From contig MNCI01005835.1 in NCBI GenBank assembly GCA_015680685.1, positions 1-64,000 on the forward strand: a stretch of 64,000 bases of DNA, given 5' to 3'. The stretch comes from Gnetum montanum. Its lineage: Eukaryota > Streptophyta > Gnetopsida > Gnetales > Gnetaceae. Under the pieces are notes generated by a model, which was not told where the DNA came from, searched no databases, and saw nothing but the letters and a program-made list of their open reading frames with translations. How positions within the stretch are numbered: the stretch's first letter is position 1; every line of letters begins with the position of its first letter. Both the position numbers and the translations under genes were made by a program. Positions 1-22,900 of the stretch are shown in pieces.

Positions 1-1040
1 GGCTAGTTCGCATTCCCTGGTCCACTTGAAGGGTACGTCCTTTTTTTTTAACTCTACCAATGGTTTGACAACCTTCGAAAAGTTCTCTATGAATCTCCTA
101 TAGTAGCCAGTGTGTCCAAGGAATGACCAAATGTCTTTGATAGTTTTCAGTTGATGAGTGATTCCTTGGAGGACTTTGATTTTCTCAAGGTCTACCTCTA
201 TCCTTGCATGTGAAATTTAATGCCCAAGTACTATGCCTTCTTAGACCATCAAGCGGATTTTTTGCCAATTGAGCCTTAGATTAGTCTCTACACATCTTTT
301 TAGCACTTGCTCTAATCAGTCCAAGGCTTGATCAAAACTTGCTCCGTAAGTGGAGAAGTCATCCATAAAGATATTTCCTATCTGCTGCTGGAATATGCTT
401 AGAACTAAGCGTTGAAACATGGTAGGGGCATTGCACAAGCCAAACGACATTTGTTTATATGCAAACATTCCCCAAGGATTGGTGAACGTAGTTTTGGCTT
501 GGTCTTCTGGGGCTATTTATATTTGGTTATATCCGCTATAGCCATCCATAAAACTATAATAGCGATGCCCTGCAATTGTGTCTAAGACTTGGTCAACAAA
601 TGGCAATAGAAAGTGATCCTTAAATGTTGCCATGTTTAGCAGCCTAAAATCTATGCACATCCTCCATTTGCCTCCCTTTTTAGGCATGATTACTAAGGGG
701 CTAACCCATTTGCTATCAACAATGGGGTATATGAACCTAGCTTTTAGAAGCTATTTGATTTCTTCTTTTACTACTTGTTTCAACTTTGGATTCAATCGTC
801 TCTATGGTTGTTTTCGAGGCTTCATGGAGGAGTTAGTGTAAATCCTGTGCTAGAATATCCTAGGATCTATTCTAGTTAATTCCGGATATGACCAAGCGAA
901 GGCTTTTGATCACTTGTTTATTACCTTAAGTAGTCTTTCTTTTTGTTGCGAAGCAAGTCTCGTGTTGATGATTATCGGTTTTCCATTCTTAAGGAACGTG
1001 TATTTCACACTGGTGGACAATGGTTTTAGCTCCAGGGACT
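1..1040 (-). pseudogene. pol: Element A reverse transcriptase (partial, stops)
   Basis: The minus-strand translation reads through the RT palm: an IDFRLLNMAT block near 610-655, YSFMDGYSGYNQ at 505-560, FGLCNAPTMFQR near 410-440, and the catalytic box IFMDDF, with the two aspartates at 358-363. These match motifs of Ty3/gypsy RT. In-frame stops interrupt it (for example after GYNQI and inside ALD*LEQ), consistent with tryptophan-codon decay. The N-terminal lead-in (FLKNGKPIIINT) is at about 960-1010. The rest of pol lies left of the window. The catalytic YMDD-type box is retained even though the frame is broken. Confidence 0.88.
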
Positions 1041-1379
1041 CTTGTTTAAATTTCTTTGGAATTTCCAACTTCCCCAAGTTGATGTTTTCTAAGTTAGGAC
1101 CGAGAAGTTGGCGATGGACTTGCTCTAATGCATCAATGCTATCTATATAAGCACAAGTCAAACCCTTAGTTAGTTCCATGCATATAAGTGAGCTTCTTTC
1201 TTGATTAGCCATCAGCCACTGGGTGTCTTCTTGTCGTGTGGTTGCTGCATACAGGCACCTTTGTATGTTGATCGTTTGTGCACACTGATTGCATGCAGGC
1301 AATGTTAAACTTTGCACAACCCATGATCTCTGCATGCAATTGCACCTTGTGTCACTGTATGCGAGGCATGGAACCTTAT

Positions 1380-1800
1380 TCTTCTCAATATTTCCAAAAG
1401 TGTTTTCCTTAGATATTTCTAGGGAAAGATCATGGATACTTAGGTGCGCATCGATAGTGCTTAGCCATGCCCTTCCCATTATGATTGGGAAGTTCCCCTT
1501 ACTGTTATTCACTTGGATCACCAGGAAGTCAGCTGGATACGACCACCCACAAACAGTGGTAACAATGTCCTCCACTAATCCCAAGGCAATAGTGATGGAC
1601 TAGTCAGCTAACTCTAAATGGACATTGCTCTTTTTCAATGGGGGTAGGTTCCAGGCCTTATACATTTATTGGGATATTAGGTTGATACTGAAGCCTGAAT
1701 CCAAAATAGCTTTGCATGGCTCATTCCCAGCGATTTGTAGATAGATTAGGGGACTTTCAAGATTAGAGAATTTCCTAGGAAGGTGGCCAACTTTGATCCA
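1380..1800 (-). pseudogene. Element A retropepsin-like protease
   Basis: The minus strand encodes KAILDSGFSINLIS, a retropepsin active-site segment with the D-S-G triad at 1693-1701. Upstream is the YLQIAGNEPC strand. A stop at 1666-1668 breaks the frame. The following part (VNNSKGNFPIIMGRAWL) continues in another frame at about 1430-1510 and matches the C-terminal half of the fold. It lies between gag and RT, as expected. The protein would process Gag-Pol; this copy is broken. Confidence 0.8.
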
Positions 1801-2403
1801 ATCAGTAACAACATGTGTTAACATGACCATATGCGTTGAATGCGATGTTAAGTTTGAAGGGGGCTCCAAAGCTTTAGTTGATACGAAGGCGTCCAAAGAC
1901 TTAGCCACTTGAGGTTGCAAAGGCTTGGTTGGACTGTTGGTTCTAAAGAAAGATCTTTTCTTCGTAAGATTGTTAGAACCAACGATAGGTTGAGGATTAA
2001 CAGCCCTTGTGGCATTGCGTTGTTGTGGCTGAGTAGGGAGTTCACCTTGCATTGTTGGAGTAGGTGGTAATGGAGCTATTGGTGGGAGAGATGCGGCCGG
2101 ATTGGAAGGATGGTATACTTGTGGAATGTCACCCCTAGGAGAGGAAGTCCTATAATACTCACAGGACTGGTAGTGATGTTGGGGAGTAACGTGACCAACA
2201 GAGTCACGTGGAGAGATTGGATGTTGCACGTAGTATCCATATGGGTCAGGTTTTCGGTAAGGATATTGTTGCCTTGGTGGTGGCATTCCCCATGATTGTG
2301 GTTGTTGCCACTATTGATGTTGCTCCATTGGTTGTGGTGGAGTTCCACTTGGATAAGACATTAAAGGTTGGTGGAACTACCTTGGGTTACCTTGGGGGTA
2401 AGG

Positions 2404-4382
2404 TAACCATCAGGATGTTTGCTGTTTGTTTAAATGTGGATTAAGTGCATACATCCGAAACTCTTGTAAATGTGAGATTATAGGGCAACATCCCTTAGAA
2501 TGGTCGTATTGATAGATCTCGCATCCACTATCATCGTCCATATCTAAGTCCACAACCTCTTCAATAATAGCAACTTTACGCTTACCCTTGTTACGTGCAT
2601 TTTCTTCTTCTCTCTTTTTCCTTTTATCACGGTCACTACCTCGCCCCCTAGACTCCTCTACTACTTTGAGCATAGTTTGAAACCTACTATCCAGGGAGTC
2701 CCACATTTGGTCTACCTTTACCGATACTTTGGATGCTAACTTTTGAATAGGTAAGGTTTTCCTATTCACCATCTCTTCGAGTGGTGACTCTTCCTCATCC
2801 TCACAAAATCTTACTCCCTTCTTCCGGAGGGAAGGATCTTGGTTGTATTCTTCTGCACTCTCTCTTTTTCGTAGCTCCCCTTCTTCCTTAGCTACTTGCT
2901 CTAGTAGTTTGTGAATTTGATGGGACCTAAGCTCCAATAACCTCCCTTGGGCATACATCCCAAGGGTTCTTCTTGTTTCATGCCTAAGCCCATCTATGAG
3001 ATGGCGTAGTTGATCCCGCTATGAATAACCATGGCTAGGACAACGATGTAAGAGTGCTTAATAGATACCCATGGCAGCATCCAAGGGTTCATGATTTCCT
3101 TATTTCTATCCTTAGATTTGCTTTTGCATATTAGATACCCGAGAGCTCGTTTGGTACTTATCGTTGAATAGTTCTAACATTGTACTCCACCTACGAATGG
3201 ATTCCGGTTCTAAGGACCAGTACCAGCTTTCAGCTTCTTTTTTTAGTGTTTGTGGGAACAACTTAAGATTTTGCCACTCATTTTCTATGTTTTGTAAGGC
3301 ACACGCATCATGAATGCTTGTAAGTGATTTTGAGGATCAATGTTATATCCCCCTTCAAATCATGGGATGTTATTCATGTTTAGCCTCTTGATCCTACTAT
3401 CTTCGTGGTGCCTTGTTGGAACTCTCACAGCCTTAGTTATATCTAGCATGCTTCACGTGGCGAGTAGGGGTTCATCATGATCATCTCGTTTGTAGCGTCT
3501 ATGGTGTCTATGTTGTTCCCTACTTTCCCTTCTTCTATGTCATGATTCCCTAGAGTGCCCTTGTCCTCTATCTTAGTTGTCTCGTCTGTGACTTCCACTT
3601 TGTTTGCCCTTATCTTCACGATCTATTTCTCTATAGCTACGTCCATGCATGGAAGGAGAGGGTGAAGGAGACGATGAAGGTGAAGAAGAAGGAGAACCAA
3701 GATCATGACAGTGTCTACTACCTTCTCTTTGGTGGTCTCTCCCTTGATCACGATTGCGATCAGAATGCCCACCTTTGTCATGTGCCCTGGTTCCTTTTTC
3801 GGACTCTTTGTGTACATTAGTATCAACACTTGGGTTGTGAATAGTAGAATGAAGGTTCTGATACGCAACCCCTTGGCCAAAGTCAAGGGGAGGAACATCG
3901 TTATGTGGGCGACTGCTTGAGGCAGGTTCATCACCCTCAATTTCACTTAAAATGTGTGGGGCATCCTTAGACCATTTTCCCTTTAAGGACTTATGGTGTC
4001 TCTCCTGTTGCATATCCCTTTGATGTTGCACTTCGGTGAGATGATAGTCTCTTGAATCATAGTCCTGCGCAATGTACTCTACATGTAAGTGTTGCATGCC
4101 TATTCGTGTGAGAGCACGAAGAAGCATACTTGGGATTGAACAATCGGGAGGTAACACTATGTTACCTTCCAAGTCACGCCAACACAGCTGCTCATCTTGG
4201 TGGAGAATAAAGGTGAAGTTGGGTACATATTCATCGGAATGAACATATACCACATGAAATTGTTGAGGAACTAGCGGGTCAACGTCATGTGTAACTTGTC
4301 GCCGATTGCTTCTTTTGTTAGTCCTAGGTGGTGAAGTACTTTTGTGCAAAGAAGAAGACATTTTGTCTTGTTCAGTGTGCAA
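2404..4382 (-). pseudogene. gag: Element A gag, frameshifted
   Basis: Gag begins at the ATG at 4382 (minus), 93 nt downstream of the primer site. The first 269 codons are open (4382-3573). The capsid core then continues in other frames; a segment reading MYAQGRLLELRSHQIHKLLEQVAKEEGEL (here split by position, 2958 to about 2870) is the end of the Retrotrans_gag region. A knuckle follows near 2470-2530, but its second cysteine is tyrosine (C-E-I-Y), so the zinc site looks lost. A proline/glutamine-rich tail (YPYRKPDPYGYYVQHPISP) leads to the protease. The N-terminal part is rich in Arg/Asp/His and Ser repeats. The gene is broken by stops and frameshifts. Confidence 0.85.
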
Positions 4383-4474
4383 TGTGTTATTATCTTTTTC
4401 TTAACCAACCCTAAGGGTTCGTTCCAATGATGTGAATGATTTCCTAAGTTCTACTTAGCGCACAAGCAACTAAG

Positions 4475-4492
4475 TCCCTAGCAACGACGCCA
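4475..4492 (-). promoter_or_regulatory. Element A primer-binding site (tRNA-Asp type)
   Basis: On the minus strand the LTR ends in CATCA, then one T, then TGGCGTCGTTGC. This matches the plant tRNA-Asp 3' complement TGGCGCCGTTGCC with a C-to-T change. It marks the 5' LTR boundary at 4494. Confidence 0.8.
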
Positions 4493-4493
4493 A

Positions 4494-5343
4494 TGATGAG
4501 TGGCAAGGTACCCCTACGCTCAACCATACGAATATGAGCGTTTCACGTGCGATCTAGTCAAATTCCAAGGACTAAGTGCCTATGCACCCTTGTGGAACAA
4601 TAATGGGTTGATTAATCGTTGTCTTCTCAAACTTACTTGTATGTCACAGTTGTATGGTTAAGTAAGCTTGAGGCATATGATTTTTATGGCTTTTATGTGT
4701 TTTATATCCTACGCTAATAAGGAGGGGAGAGAGAAATAACTAAGTAACTAATCTAATTTAACTATTCATTAACTAAGTTCTAGGTACTCCCAACACCAGT
4801 ATCTGTTCCCACTTGCCGTACACATCCTGAACTAGTGCAATGCTGCTGGTGTTACCAAATGCTAATTGTTACTGGGTTACCAAGTGCTACACGCAAGCTC
4901 AAAGCGGTCATACTGAGTGTATTTAACTAAGAGAGTTAGAGGGGGAGAGAAATCATTAATTAACTAAGAAAGCATTAAACAATAATTAACACTTATTAAT
5001 CTATTCTGTATGCTGCAAGGTTTATCATAAAGTTCATCTTTATTTCCGTACACAAAGTGTGCTCAGGTACATAATGCTCGAATAAAGATCTGTTCACTCT
5101 ATGACTCCTACTACGGGCACGCAGAAATAATTCTAACTTTGAAGGGAGAAAATGGCAAGAGTTTGGCTAAGGGACTAACTTCTAACTGTGGAAACCAAGG
5201 GCACCGCCTCTTATTTATATATAAGGAGACAAGCAGCGATATCAGGTATTTGGTATCGCATGATCAATCTGATATCGCGGATGTTATATCGTGGACGCTA
5301 TATCGTGGACACGATATCGCATACGTGATATCATGGTTCATCA
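4494..5343 (-). repeat. Element A 5' LTR (850 bp)
   Basis: The terminal bases are TG...CA. In sense orientation the right end is U3, a cluster of ATATCGTG/GATATCGC palindromes at 5235-5340, followed by a TATA stretch (minus strand, about 5211-5224). It shares its inner segment (CTCAACCATACGAA, the ACTGGGTTACCAAG pair, AATAAAGATC region) with the LTRs of D and, in opposite orientation, E. Confidence 0.85.
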
Positions 5344-5559
5344 GTTAGCAAATCTACACTATGTTAATTTAGCCATATTGATAGTAGGCAAACTAAGAAC
5401 AAAATTAGAGTAGTAATTAGCTACCATGTACTCCATGTATGAGAAAGAATTTTTAGATAGAAAAGATGCACAATAAAAACTTTACATTGCAAACTCTAAG
5501 CTTTAGGTAGTTAAAGCAAGTTATAAAGGTTAGAAATATTTAGTAGCAAACCTAGCTAG

Positions 5560-6840
5560 AAGAAGAATAAACTATTAAGAGTCACAAAAAATGACTAAGG
5601 CTTTTGAAGTGGAATGAACATAATTTTTAGCAAGGTATGTCAAGACAAATCAAATATTTTCACAATTACCATGTTCTCGAGAAGTGTCAACACTAGAGAA
5701 CATCACTAAGATGGTGTGGACTATGCATGATCCTTGGACTGAAGAAGAAAAGCTAAAATCAATGTTGAATAAATATCAATTTAAGCAGCTAGATGATAAA
5801 GGAGAGAAGCTAATAAAAGAGTCACAACCACAGGAGACTTAGCAAGATTACATTGAGCTTTAATTGTGTTTTGTTTTATTTTGTTTTTTACATAAAATTT
5901 TGTCATGTGTTAATCATGCTCTACATGATAATTTTGTAATCCCACTTGAGCAAGGTTGTGGCATTCATAGTAAATAGTTAGATATATATATATGTCATGT
6001 TATTGAGTCTGTGTAACCCCATAAGTTGTAATGACTTTATCCTCCTTTTGTTTGAACTCGGGAATAAGTTTTCAATTAGTTATGGGGGTAACCTTTAATG
6101 TTCTTAACTACGATATCATAGATGTGATATTGTAGCTCAATATACAATATCATAGATACAATGTAGTAGGCCATGGTCATGCTTATAAATATGAGCCCAC
6201 CTCCATGTCAAATCATATATTCTTACCAATCCTAAGCAAAATTCCTATAGTTTATTTTTGTGAAATTTGAGTTAGTTGTGAATGCTCACAATGTGGTAAA
6301 TTATAGTTGTATGGTATCTCTATTTGAGTAGATTGTTCCTGGACATAATCCATAAACGACAATAAATATTGAGATTGCCCTTCATCCTTGTAGCATTACA
6401 CATAAAATAGATTTACAACTCAATATCATTTACTCTTACTTTGTCATTTACATTTCCCAAGTTATTTACTATTCCAATATTCATTAACATGGGTAGAATA
6501 AGTATGATTGGTTTTGAGCGTAAAGTACAATTATTTGGTAGCCCAGTAGTAGTAACTTTACTTGATTCACTCAGTGGTAAAGTTGCTTGGTAACCCTAGT
6601 AACAATTACATCAGCCCATAATGTGTACGATAAGCTAGTATCAAATACTTATCTCTAATAGGCTAGAATAGCATTATATTTTCATTATACTTAGCAATAA
6701 AATTCATAATCATTTTCACTATGTTTACTATTAGTACCCTTAGAGCCAAAACAACATCTACTAATCATATACCTCACTGAGAGTTAAACCATACACTTTG
6801 CATTTCGTTAAATACAAGTGAGAAGACAACAATTGTAAAC
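5560..6840 (+). mobile_element. Relic of a plus-strand LTR element (3' end of an F-type element)
   Basis: About 5660-5840 is a decayed coding tail. It contains an NYxVxExC segment that resembles the NYPVCERCRLRQ segment near the end of the element F ORF (about 63560-63600), followed by Glu/Lys-rich codons. Then come a conserved lead-in to the polypurine tract (AAGTTTTCAATTAGT) and the tract TATGGGGGTA at 6081-6090. A degraded LTR starts at 6091. The parent element has lost everything upstream, where A's LTR begins. Membership in the F family is inferred by eye. Confidence 0.55.
6091..6840 (+). repeat. Degraded plus-strand LTR
   Basis: It follows a polypurine tract. A cluster of GATATC/GATATT palindromes lies at 6109-6165 and a TATA box (CTTATAAATATG) at about 6182-6193. 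Further in are the ACAATAAATATTGAGA polyadenylation-like segment and the paired TTGGTAGCCCAGTAG / TTGGTAACCCTAGTA motif. It aligns by eye with the plus-strand LTR of element E up to the CATATACCTCA region; the 3' end is lost or too diverged. Confidence 0.6.
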
Positions 6841-6969
6841 TTATTATGAACTCAATAGTACACTTAGATTGTTCATCCATAAATTATGATCTAGTGGAAA
6901 GCAACTTGCAACCGTCTTAATAATGGCTTTGGCATAGTTTGGATCACTTTTGATGTTCTAGTCAAGTAG

Positions 6970-8620
6970 TCTTGCTTTTCAAAAAAGAAGATAGGATAAA
7001 TCTTAATAATTACCGATTGATTGCAATCAATTTAGTTTTCACTAAGCTTTTGGGCACTATTTTGGAGACTAAAATTAGTTCATGGTAGTTATAAGCAAAC
7101 TTTAGGAAGAATCGTTCTACTCTAGACCATATGATAACTTTGCATTATTGTGTAGAGAAAGCACAAAGGCCCAACCATACAAATTTTATTTTATTTTTGT
7201 TGATTTTTCTAATGCTTATGATTCTGCTGCTCGAGATAAACTTTAGAAGAGATTATATACTATTAACATTTCATAAGGTCTCCTTTCTGCTACTAAAAGA
7301 ATCTATGAGACAGTTAACATTCTTATTGAATATAATCTTACTAGAGAAGGAACAATTATCAATAGCTTGGTTGTAGCTAAACAAGGCTATCCTTTTTCCC
7401 TACACTTTTTGGCATATTGATAGATGAATTTGAGGAATATATGCAAAATGCCTCTAATCATGTTATGTTAGTGAATGGATTATTTTTGAATATGCTTCTC
7501 TTTGTAGATGATGTGGCCTTGATTGCAAAATCAGCTACAAGATTAAATTATATGCTTCAAATTCTCCATAACTACGACAACCATTTTGGTATGAAAGTTA
7601 ATATTAACAAGATTAAAATTCTAGTTTGTGGTACCAGAAATAGAAATTACAATTTGTTTTCTTGGAGAAAAAAGATTTGATATATGTGAATCTTATAAAT
7701 ATTTAGGAGTAGCATTTGCTAGTAATTATAGTTGGAATACCCTTATTGCTCAAAGGGTTTTTGATGGCACGCAAGCTCTATTTGCTTTAAGAAATAATTG
7801 CACTAGGAAACAAATATTGGCATGGGAGATCAATAGGAAACTTCAGCTTGTCCAACCTGTATTATTATATGCGTATGTTGCATGGGGACCATCTCTTTCC
7901 ACACATTATTGGAAAAAATCAAAGCATGTTCAAAAATAGTTTTTTGTATTTGAATTTTAAGTGAAAATACAAACTTTTTATGATATCTAACTTTTAGAAG
8001 TAGATTTGCTTTATCTTGAAGTTGAAGCTCTTTGTCAAATATATTGCTTATACTTAGAAGTTAAGTCACATGGAGGAAGTCAATTATGCTAAGGAGATAA
8101 TAAATGTTGCGTAGGAAAATGGATGGTTGTATCAAAGAAAATTATGGTTTCAGTCATGGAATATTGTAATATAGGATGTTCCTTTAAACAAAAGGTTTTT
8201 TTGGAAGATTATAAAAGAAAAGTCTCGACTAAAGTTTATTTGAACATGTTAGGGAAAAATTATTTTTATTTGCATTATGTTAGAGGAGGTTTGTTATCTA
8301 GTACTCAAAAGTATCTACTGTCTGTTATTCATTTAAGGAATCAAATTGCTAGAGCAAGAATGGGCTCTCATCTCTTTATTGAGATAGGTTGTTGGATTAC
8401 TTTACCAAGAGAAAAGTGTATTTGTAGACTATGTAAACAAAGTATAAAAGATGAAGAACATATTTTTTTATTTTGCCTATCTTTTAGTTACATTCAAATG
8501 AATTATAGTATTAATTGTAATCTCTCAATTGTTTTCTTTCAAATTTACTCTATTTGCTTAGGGCATTACATTAATGATGTTTTCCACTTGCATAAAAAAT
8601 ATAGTAAGGCTTTGTAACCA
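6970..8620 (+). pseudogene. Decayed LINE reverse transcriptase
   Basis: Broken plus-strand frames read NNYRLIAINLVFTKLLG (start of a non-LTR RT, about 7000), FLLIFLMLMI where FIDFSNAYD is expected, KQGYPFSLHFLAY (degenerate QGCPLSP box, about 7378-7415), then LLFVDDVALIAKS with the catalytic DD at about 7507-7512, and KVNINKIKILV. The thumb region with SYKYLGVAF is at about 7690-7715. The 3' part (8123-8617) ends with CICRLCKQ...DEEHIFLFC, the CX2C...HX4C zinc pattern found at the C-terminus of plant LINE RTs (zf-RVT). It has stops and frameshifts and no poly(A) boundary. The LINE clade is not resolved. It ends just before the minisatellite upstream of RUVBL1. Confidence 0.75.
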
Positions 8621-8782
8621 TCCAACAAATAAAAATTTCCAGTTTCAGTTTACAAATATTAACTCCAACAAATCCTTTGTGATTGCCACAAACAATAAAA
8701 ATTTTCAATTTCAGTTTACAAATAGTAACAAATCCTTTGTGATTTACGGAAACAATAAAAATTTCGGGTTTCCAAATAGTGA
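8618..8782 (+). repeat. Three-copy minisatellite
   Basis: A unit of about 55-70 bp containing AATAAAAATTT, CAGTTTACAAATA and CAAATCCTTTGTGATT occurs three times in tandem, the last copy diverged. It sits between the LINE tail and the RUVBL1 upstream region and may have grown from the LINE 3' end. Confidence 0.8.
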
Positions 8783-9301
8783 CTCACACAGGAGGATCCA
8801 ACAATGGGGAGGGTGAGAAGAGGTCCACATCTACAAGACTAGGTCGATGGCAGATAACTCCTTGCGTTGAACGCGTTTCAGGGAAGACCATATTTTGCGG
8901 TTGAAGCGGGTGCCTCAACTCAGTGAAGAGGTTGCCAATTGGCAAGGGAATTATGATTAAAACCGTATTTTAAAACCGATGAGCACGGCAATTTGCGTAC
9001 CGATATAGGCTTTTAGAGGAGCCTGGCAGACCAGCCTCGACCTTTTCCTGCGTTGAGAAGGGAAAACCAAAACCAAAACCAAAACCTAAAACTAAAACCC
9101 ACACAAAAGCCCAAGCAAGAGCAAAAACAGCGACACCCACCCATCCCATCCGAAGGACTGCAATGCTTGCCTGGTCTTTCCTGGCCGTGACTCCTGTTTA
9201 AGTCTGGCCCTGCATCATCAACTTCATCCTCATCCTCATCCTGATCGAAGACAAGCAGTGGAGGAGTTCTGCATCTACAAAACTTGAAAAAGCTTCCAAG
9301 C
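8783..9301 (+). promoter_or_regulatory. RUVBL1 upstream region and 5' UTR
   Basis: 519 bp between the minisatellite and the RUVBL1 ATG. It is more GC-rich than the flanking DNA and has no clear TATA box near the gene, as is usual for a housekeeping gene. An (AAAACC)n-like run at 9063-9100 resembles plant telobox/CT-rich leader elements on the opposite strand but contains no exact AAACCCTAA. The transcription start cannot be placed from sequence alone. Confidence 0.4.
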
Positions 9302-19854
<10,553 letters not shown>

Positions 19855-21100
19855 TATCAAGGCTTCTGTATTTATGTGTGGATCCAAAATCATTGTCAGG
19901 GCTTCTGTACTGAAGATGTGTATGCAGAGAGTGTTCTAGAGCCCCATGGATTAGACGGGGTTTACTTTTTTTAACATTCGGAGGCGATGCCTATGTTAAA
20001 CGATTAAGCATGATTATTTTGAAGGTTCCAATTTATGTGATCCGATGATTTTTTGCATGTACATTACAGTCGACGAAGGCGAAGTAAGATGTCTTCCTAA
20101 TGCGCGTAGATCTTTCTTCGTTTTTATGCATAAAAAACGGTCAGACTAGCACTAATAATTAATGCACAAGTTACACGAAGATTATTTAATTGGGGTTCCT
20201 AAGGTTTTTCTCAGAACTAAAACTTTAACCATATGTATTTTTAAACTTGGGTTATACAGCGAACATTAAACTTTGGAGAACTTTAGCAGATAATGATGTT
20301 TTAAAACGAGACTAATAATTTAATAAATTTAAAGAAAATGGAAATTTAAAATTAAAGTAAGCTGAAGGCGGTGTTCATAAAATTTAAGTTCATGAAGTTG
20401 TGGATGTATCTGCTTTTTAAAGCTTTGTGGATCTCAAGGGTGTTAGTGGATTTTATTTTTTCAGAATTATTATTTGTCTATGGGAATTTTAAATTCCTCT
20501 CACCTTCTATTATTACTAAAATTTTTGCTTCTTATATTGATGTAGAAATTTTTGTTGATTATCGTAATGTAGATTTACTCTTTTGCAAACAAGAATTTGT
20601 GATGCCTTATTATAGTGATGTTGATGTTGATGCACATTAGAAGCTTGATTTTGTTTTTCTTAATGATGTGCATTAGTCATTGGTTGTTGATTTTATATCA
20701 TGATATGTGTTCATTCAATTTGGTGGGACAAGGCTAGGATGATGATGATGATAATGTGTTCATTTAAATTTTTGATTGTATGCTTTGTAATCAAAGTTTT
20801 GTTTTGCACTTAAATAATGTGATGATGCTAGGTATTATTGTCCTTTTAATTCTACTTGTTGAGTTAGGTGATGCTTTGATGGTGTAGCGTGCTTTAGATA
20901 CATTCATACATAAGCATACAATGTTGGTCATTTGTAAATGGACACTAGACTTTGATACCCAATTTGAAAAATATTCTAAAAGTTTATGTTTTGTCCAGCT
21001 ATTTAATCTTCCATTGATTTTTTGGTGTGTTGAGCAACAAGTTGTTCATCTTTATGTATATGGAAATTATTTCCACACCATAGGTACACATTTGAAATAA
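19855..21100 (+). other. RUVBL1 3' UTR and downstream flank
   Basis: The 3' UTR follows the TAA at 19852-19854. Plausible AATAAT/AATAAA-like signals appear only near 20150-20330, and the end of the transcript cannot be fixed. An 89-residue open frame at 20371-20640 has no recognisable domain. No further gene is seen here. Confidence 0.4.
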
Positions 21101-21226
21101 CTGTAATATCCTATACCCTAAGATGTATAGTTCAATTAGAGCTTTGTAACTTAGTGTTGCTTTACTAAAATCTAACCCATGACTTTGAGCTTTCAAATCA
21201 AGAGTTTTAGCACTAGATTGATATCA
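21101..21226 (-). mobile_element. Diverged second copy of the tRNA-derived SINE
   Basis: The minus strand reads TCTAGTGCTAAAACTCTTG (A-box region) and GTCATGGGTTAGATTTTAG (B-box region), then a body that aligns by eye with the SINE at 17737-17890 (GCAACACTAAGTTACAAAG against GCAATGCTGAGTTATAAAG). No target-site duplication was found. It is older and more diverged. Confidence 0.6.
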
Positions 21227-22010
21227 ATTTTCATATATGTACTCAAACTTGAAATAGTAAAAGGATTTGATGTAGCAATAGAAAGCTTTGGTGAATTATC
21301 AACTTTTGTAGGAGAAAGGTACAATAGTATATGCTAGCACATGTTGTCCATCATGATGGATCTTATGTCTTGACTTTTTGGCATTTGCTACAACCCTATG
21401 TCTAGAGAAGATTTAATCTTTAGATAGGTATAATCTTTTTATATAAGGAAAAATTTTCCTTATGTATTATCTATTTGTAGTAATCAATACTTCTTGTGGT
21501 AAAAGTATTCACAAAAGCTTTTCTCTTCTTTGGTTTCTTTATAGTCATTGACATTAGCTTGATTTTTTATTTGTTTAGCTTCACATGGTTTTCTTTCATC
21601 CTCAATTTTAACACATTTTTTCTTCTCTTTAGCATCTTTGATGAGGACATCAATGCACCTTCTTGATATAATTATCATGCTTAGTGTGTTCTATGAGTCT
21701 TAGGAAGTGTGTATTTGTGTTCTAGAGTCTTTTGAATGTGTTTTAGCTTCTTTTTGGGTTTAGGCAAATAACTATGGGCTATTATTAATTGCAATCAATG
21801 GCAGTTTGTCGTAAATTCAAGAAGTGTAAGTTTTGAGTTTGAACAACGAGTTGCAAGTCAATTTGAGTTATGGGGTTGTAGTGGTGAAATTATAAGTTGC
21901 AGTCAATTGCAATTTGTTGAGAAATAAAGAAGGAAAATATTTAGGTTTTACTAGTGCAAGCAAGTTAGAAGTCGTACTTTAGTTGTAGTTTAGGATTGTG
22001 AGGGGCTTGT

Positions 22011-22900
22011 TGATGAGCGGCAGGTATCCCCTACACCCAACCATACGAATCACAAGCGTTTATGCACAATCTAGTCAAATTTTGTGGATGAGACTAGTTA
22101 TGGCATCTAGATCATTAAACATTGATTGCAGGATGCTATCTTCCCACTTGGACTAGTGGTAGCTTTGTCACATATGGTTTAGTCCAAAGTAAGGCATATG
22201 ATAATTGATGTTAGGCCCTGATTACTCCTAGTGATAAACATAACTGGGAATGAAATTTAGTCCTAAGTCTAAGTAATGACGGTAATATAAATCTACTCTA
22301 GCCTAGAGTGATGAGCATTTGGTCTTATTGTACATGCCTCGGGCTCATGTAACTGTTACTGGGTTACCAAGTGTTATGTTACTAGGCGAACCAATTAATA
22401 ACACTACTAGGATTACCAAACAATTACACTTAAGCACTCAAAACCAGTCGTACTCATTCCACTTTACTAATGAACAAGTAAAGTAAAATACTTGGAAATT
22501 TAAATGATTAAACTAAGAAAATAGTAAAAACTATGTTAAGTAAAATAGTAAAACTAAGTGGATGCTACAATGATGGAAAGCAATCTTGATTTTCATTTTC
22601 GAACATGGACTGTGCCCAAGTACACTTCACTTGAATAAAGATTCCATATAACTGCTCAACACCACACTGCGAGCATTCAGTTTATCGCTAAAGCTACGAA
22701 AACAAATTGCAAGAGTCTACCTAAGGATGGAATGAAAAGTTATTTAGATTCTGCCCCAAGTGTTGTATTTATAGGCAAGCAGGCATCCTGCGATATTGGA
22801 TATCCGATGGTGTAGCATGTACTTCAATATTAGGGATTTGATATCAAATGTTTGATAGTAGGGATTTGATATCTTAACCTACGAAAAGCATGATTTATCA
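22011..22900 (-). repeat. Element B 3' LTR (890 bp)
   Basis: TGATGAGCGGCAGG to GATTTATCA. In sense orientation a polypurine tract (complement of TACCCGCACAACTGAATG, 22901 on) precedes it. GATATC/GATATTGGATATCC palindromes at 22793-22875 form the short U3 and lie upstream of a TATA region near 22765. Confidence 0.88.

Larger units (their letters stand above)
1..5343 (-). mobile_element. Element A: Ty3/gypsy LTR retrotransposon, truncated by window start
   Basis: A minus-strand gypsy element. Reading right to left it has a 5' LTR (4494-5343), a tRNA-Asp-type primer site, gag, retropepsin and reverse transcriptase. RNase H, integrase and the 3' LTR lie before the window. The order gag-PR-RT and the tRNA-Asp primer site point to the non-chromovirus Athila/Tat side of Ty3/gypsy; the clade is an inference. 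All coding parts carry stops or frameshifts, so it is inactive. The LTR resembles those of D and E closely (same start and the same CTCAACCATACGAA-type segment). The right flank is GTTAG; the matching target-site duplication is outside the window. Confidence 0.9.

Noticed and set aside
4494-5343. LTR repeats as a possible CRISPR or satellite array
   Set aside because: Copies are far apart, in LTR positions and in both orientations, with no regular spacer.
20371-20640. 89-codon frame downstream of RUVBL1
   Set aside because: Hydrophobic and aromatic bias of AT-rich DNA; no recognisable motif or context.
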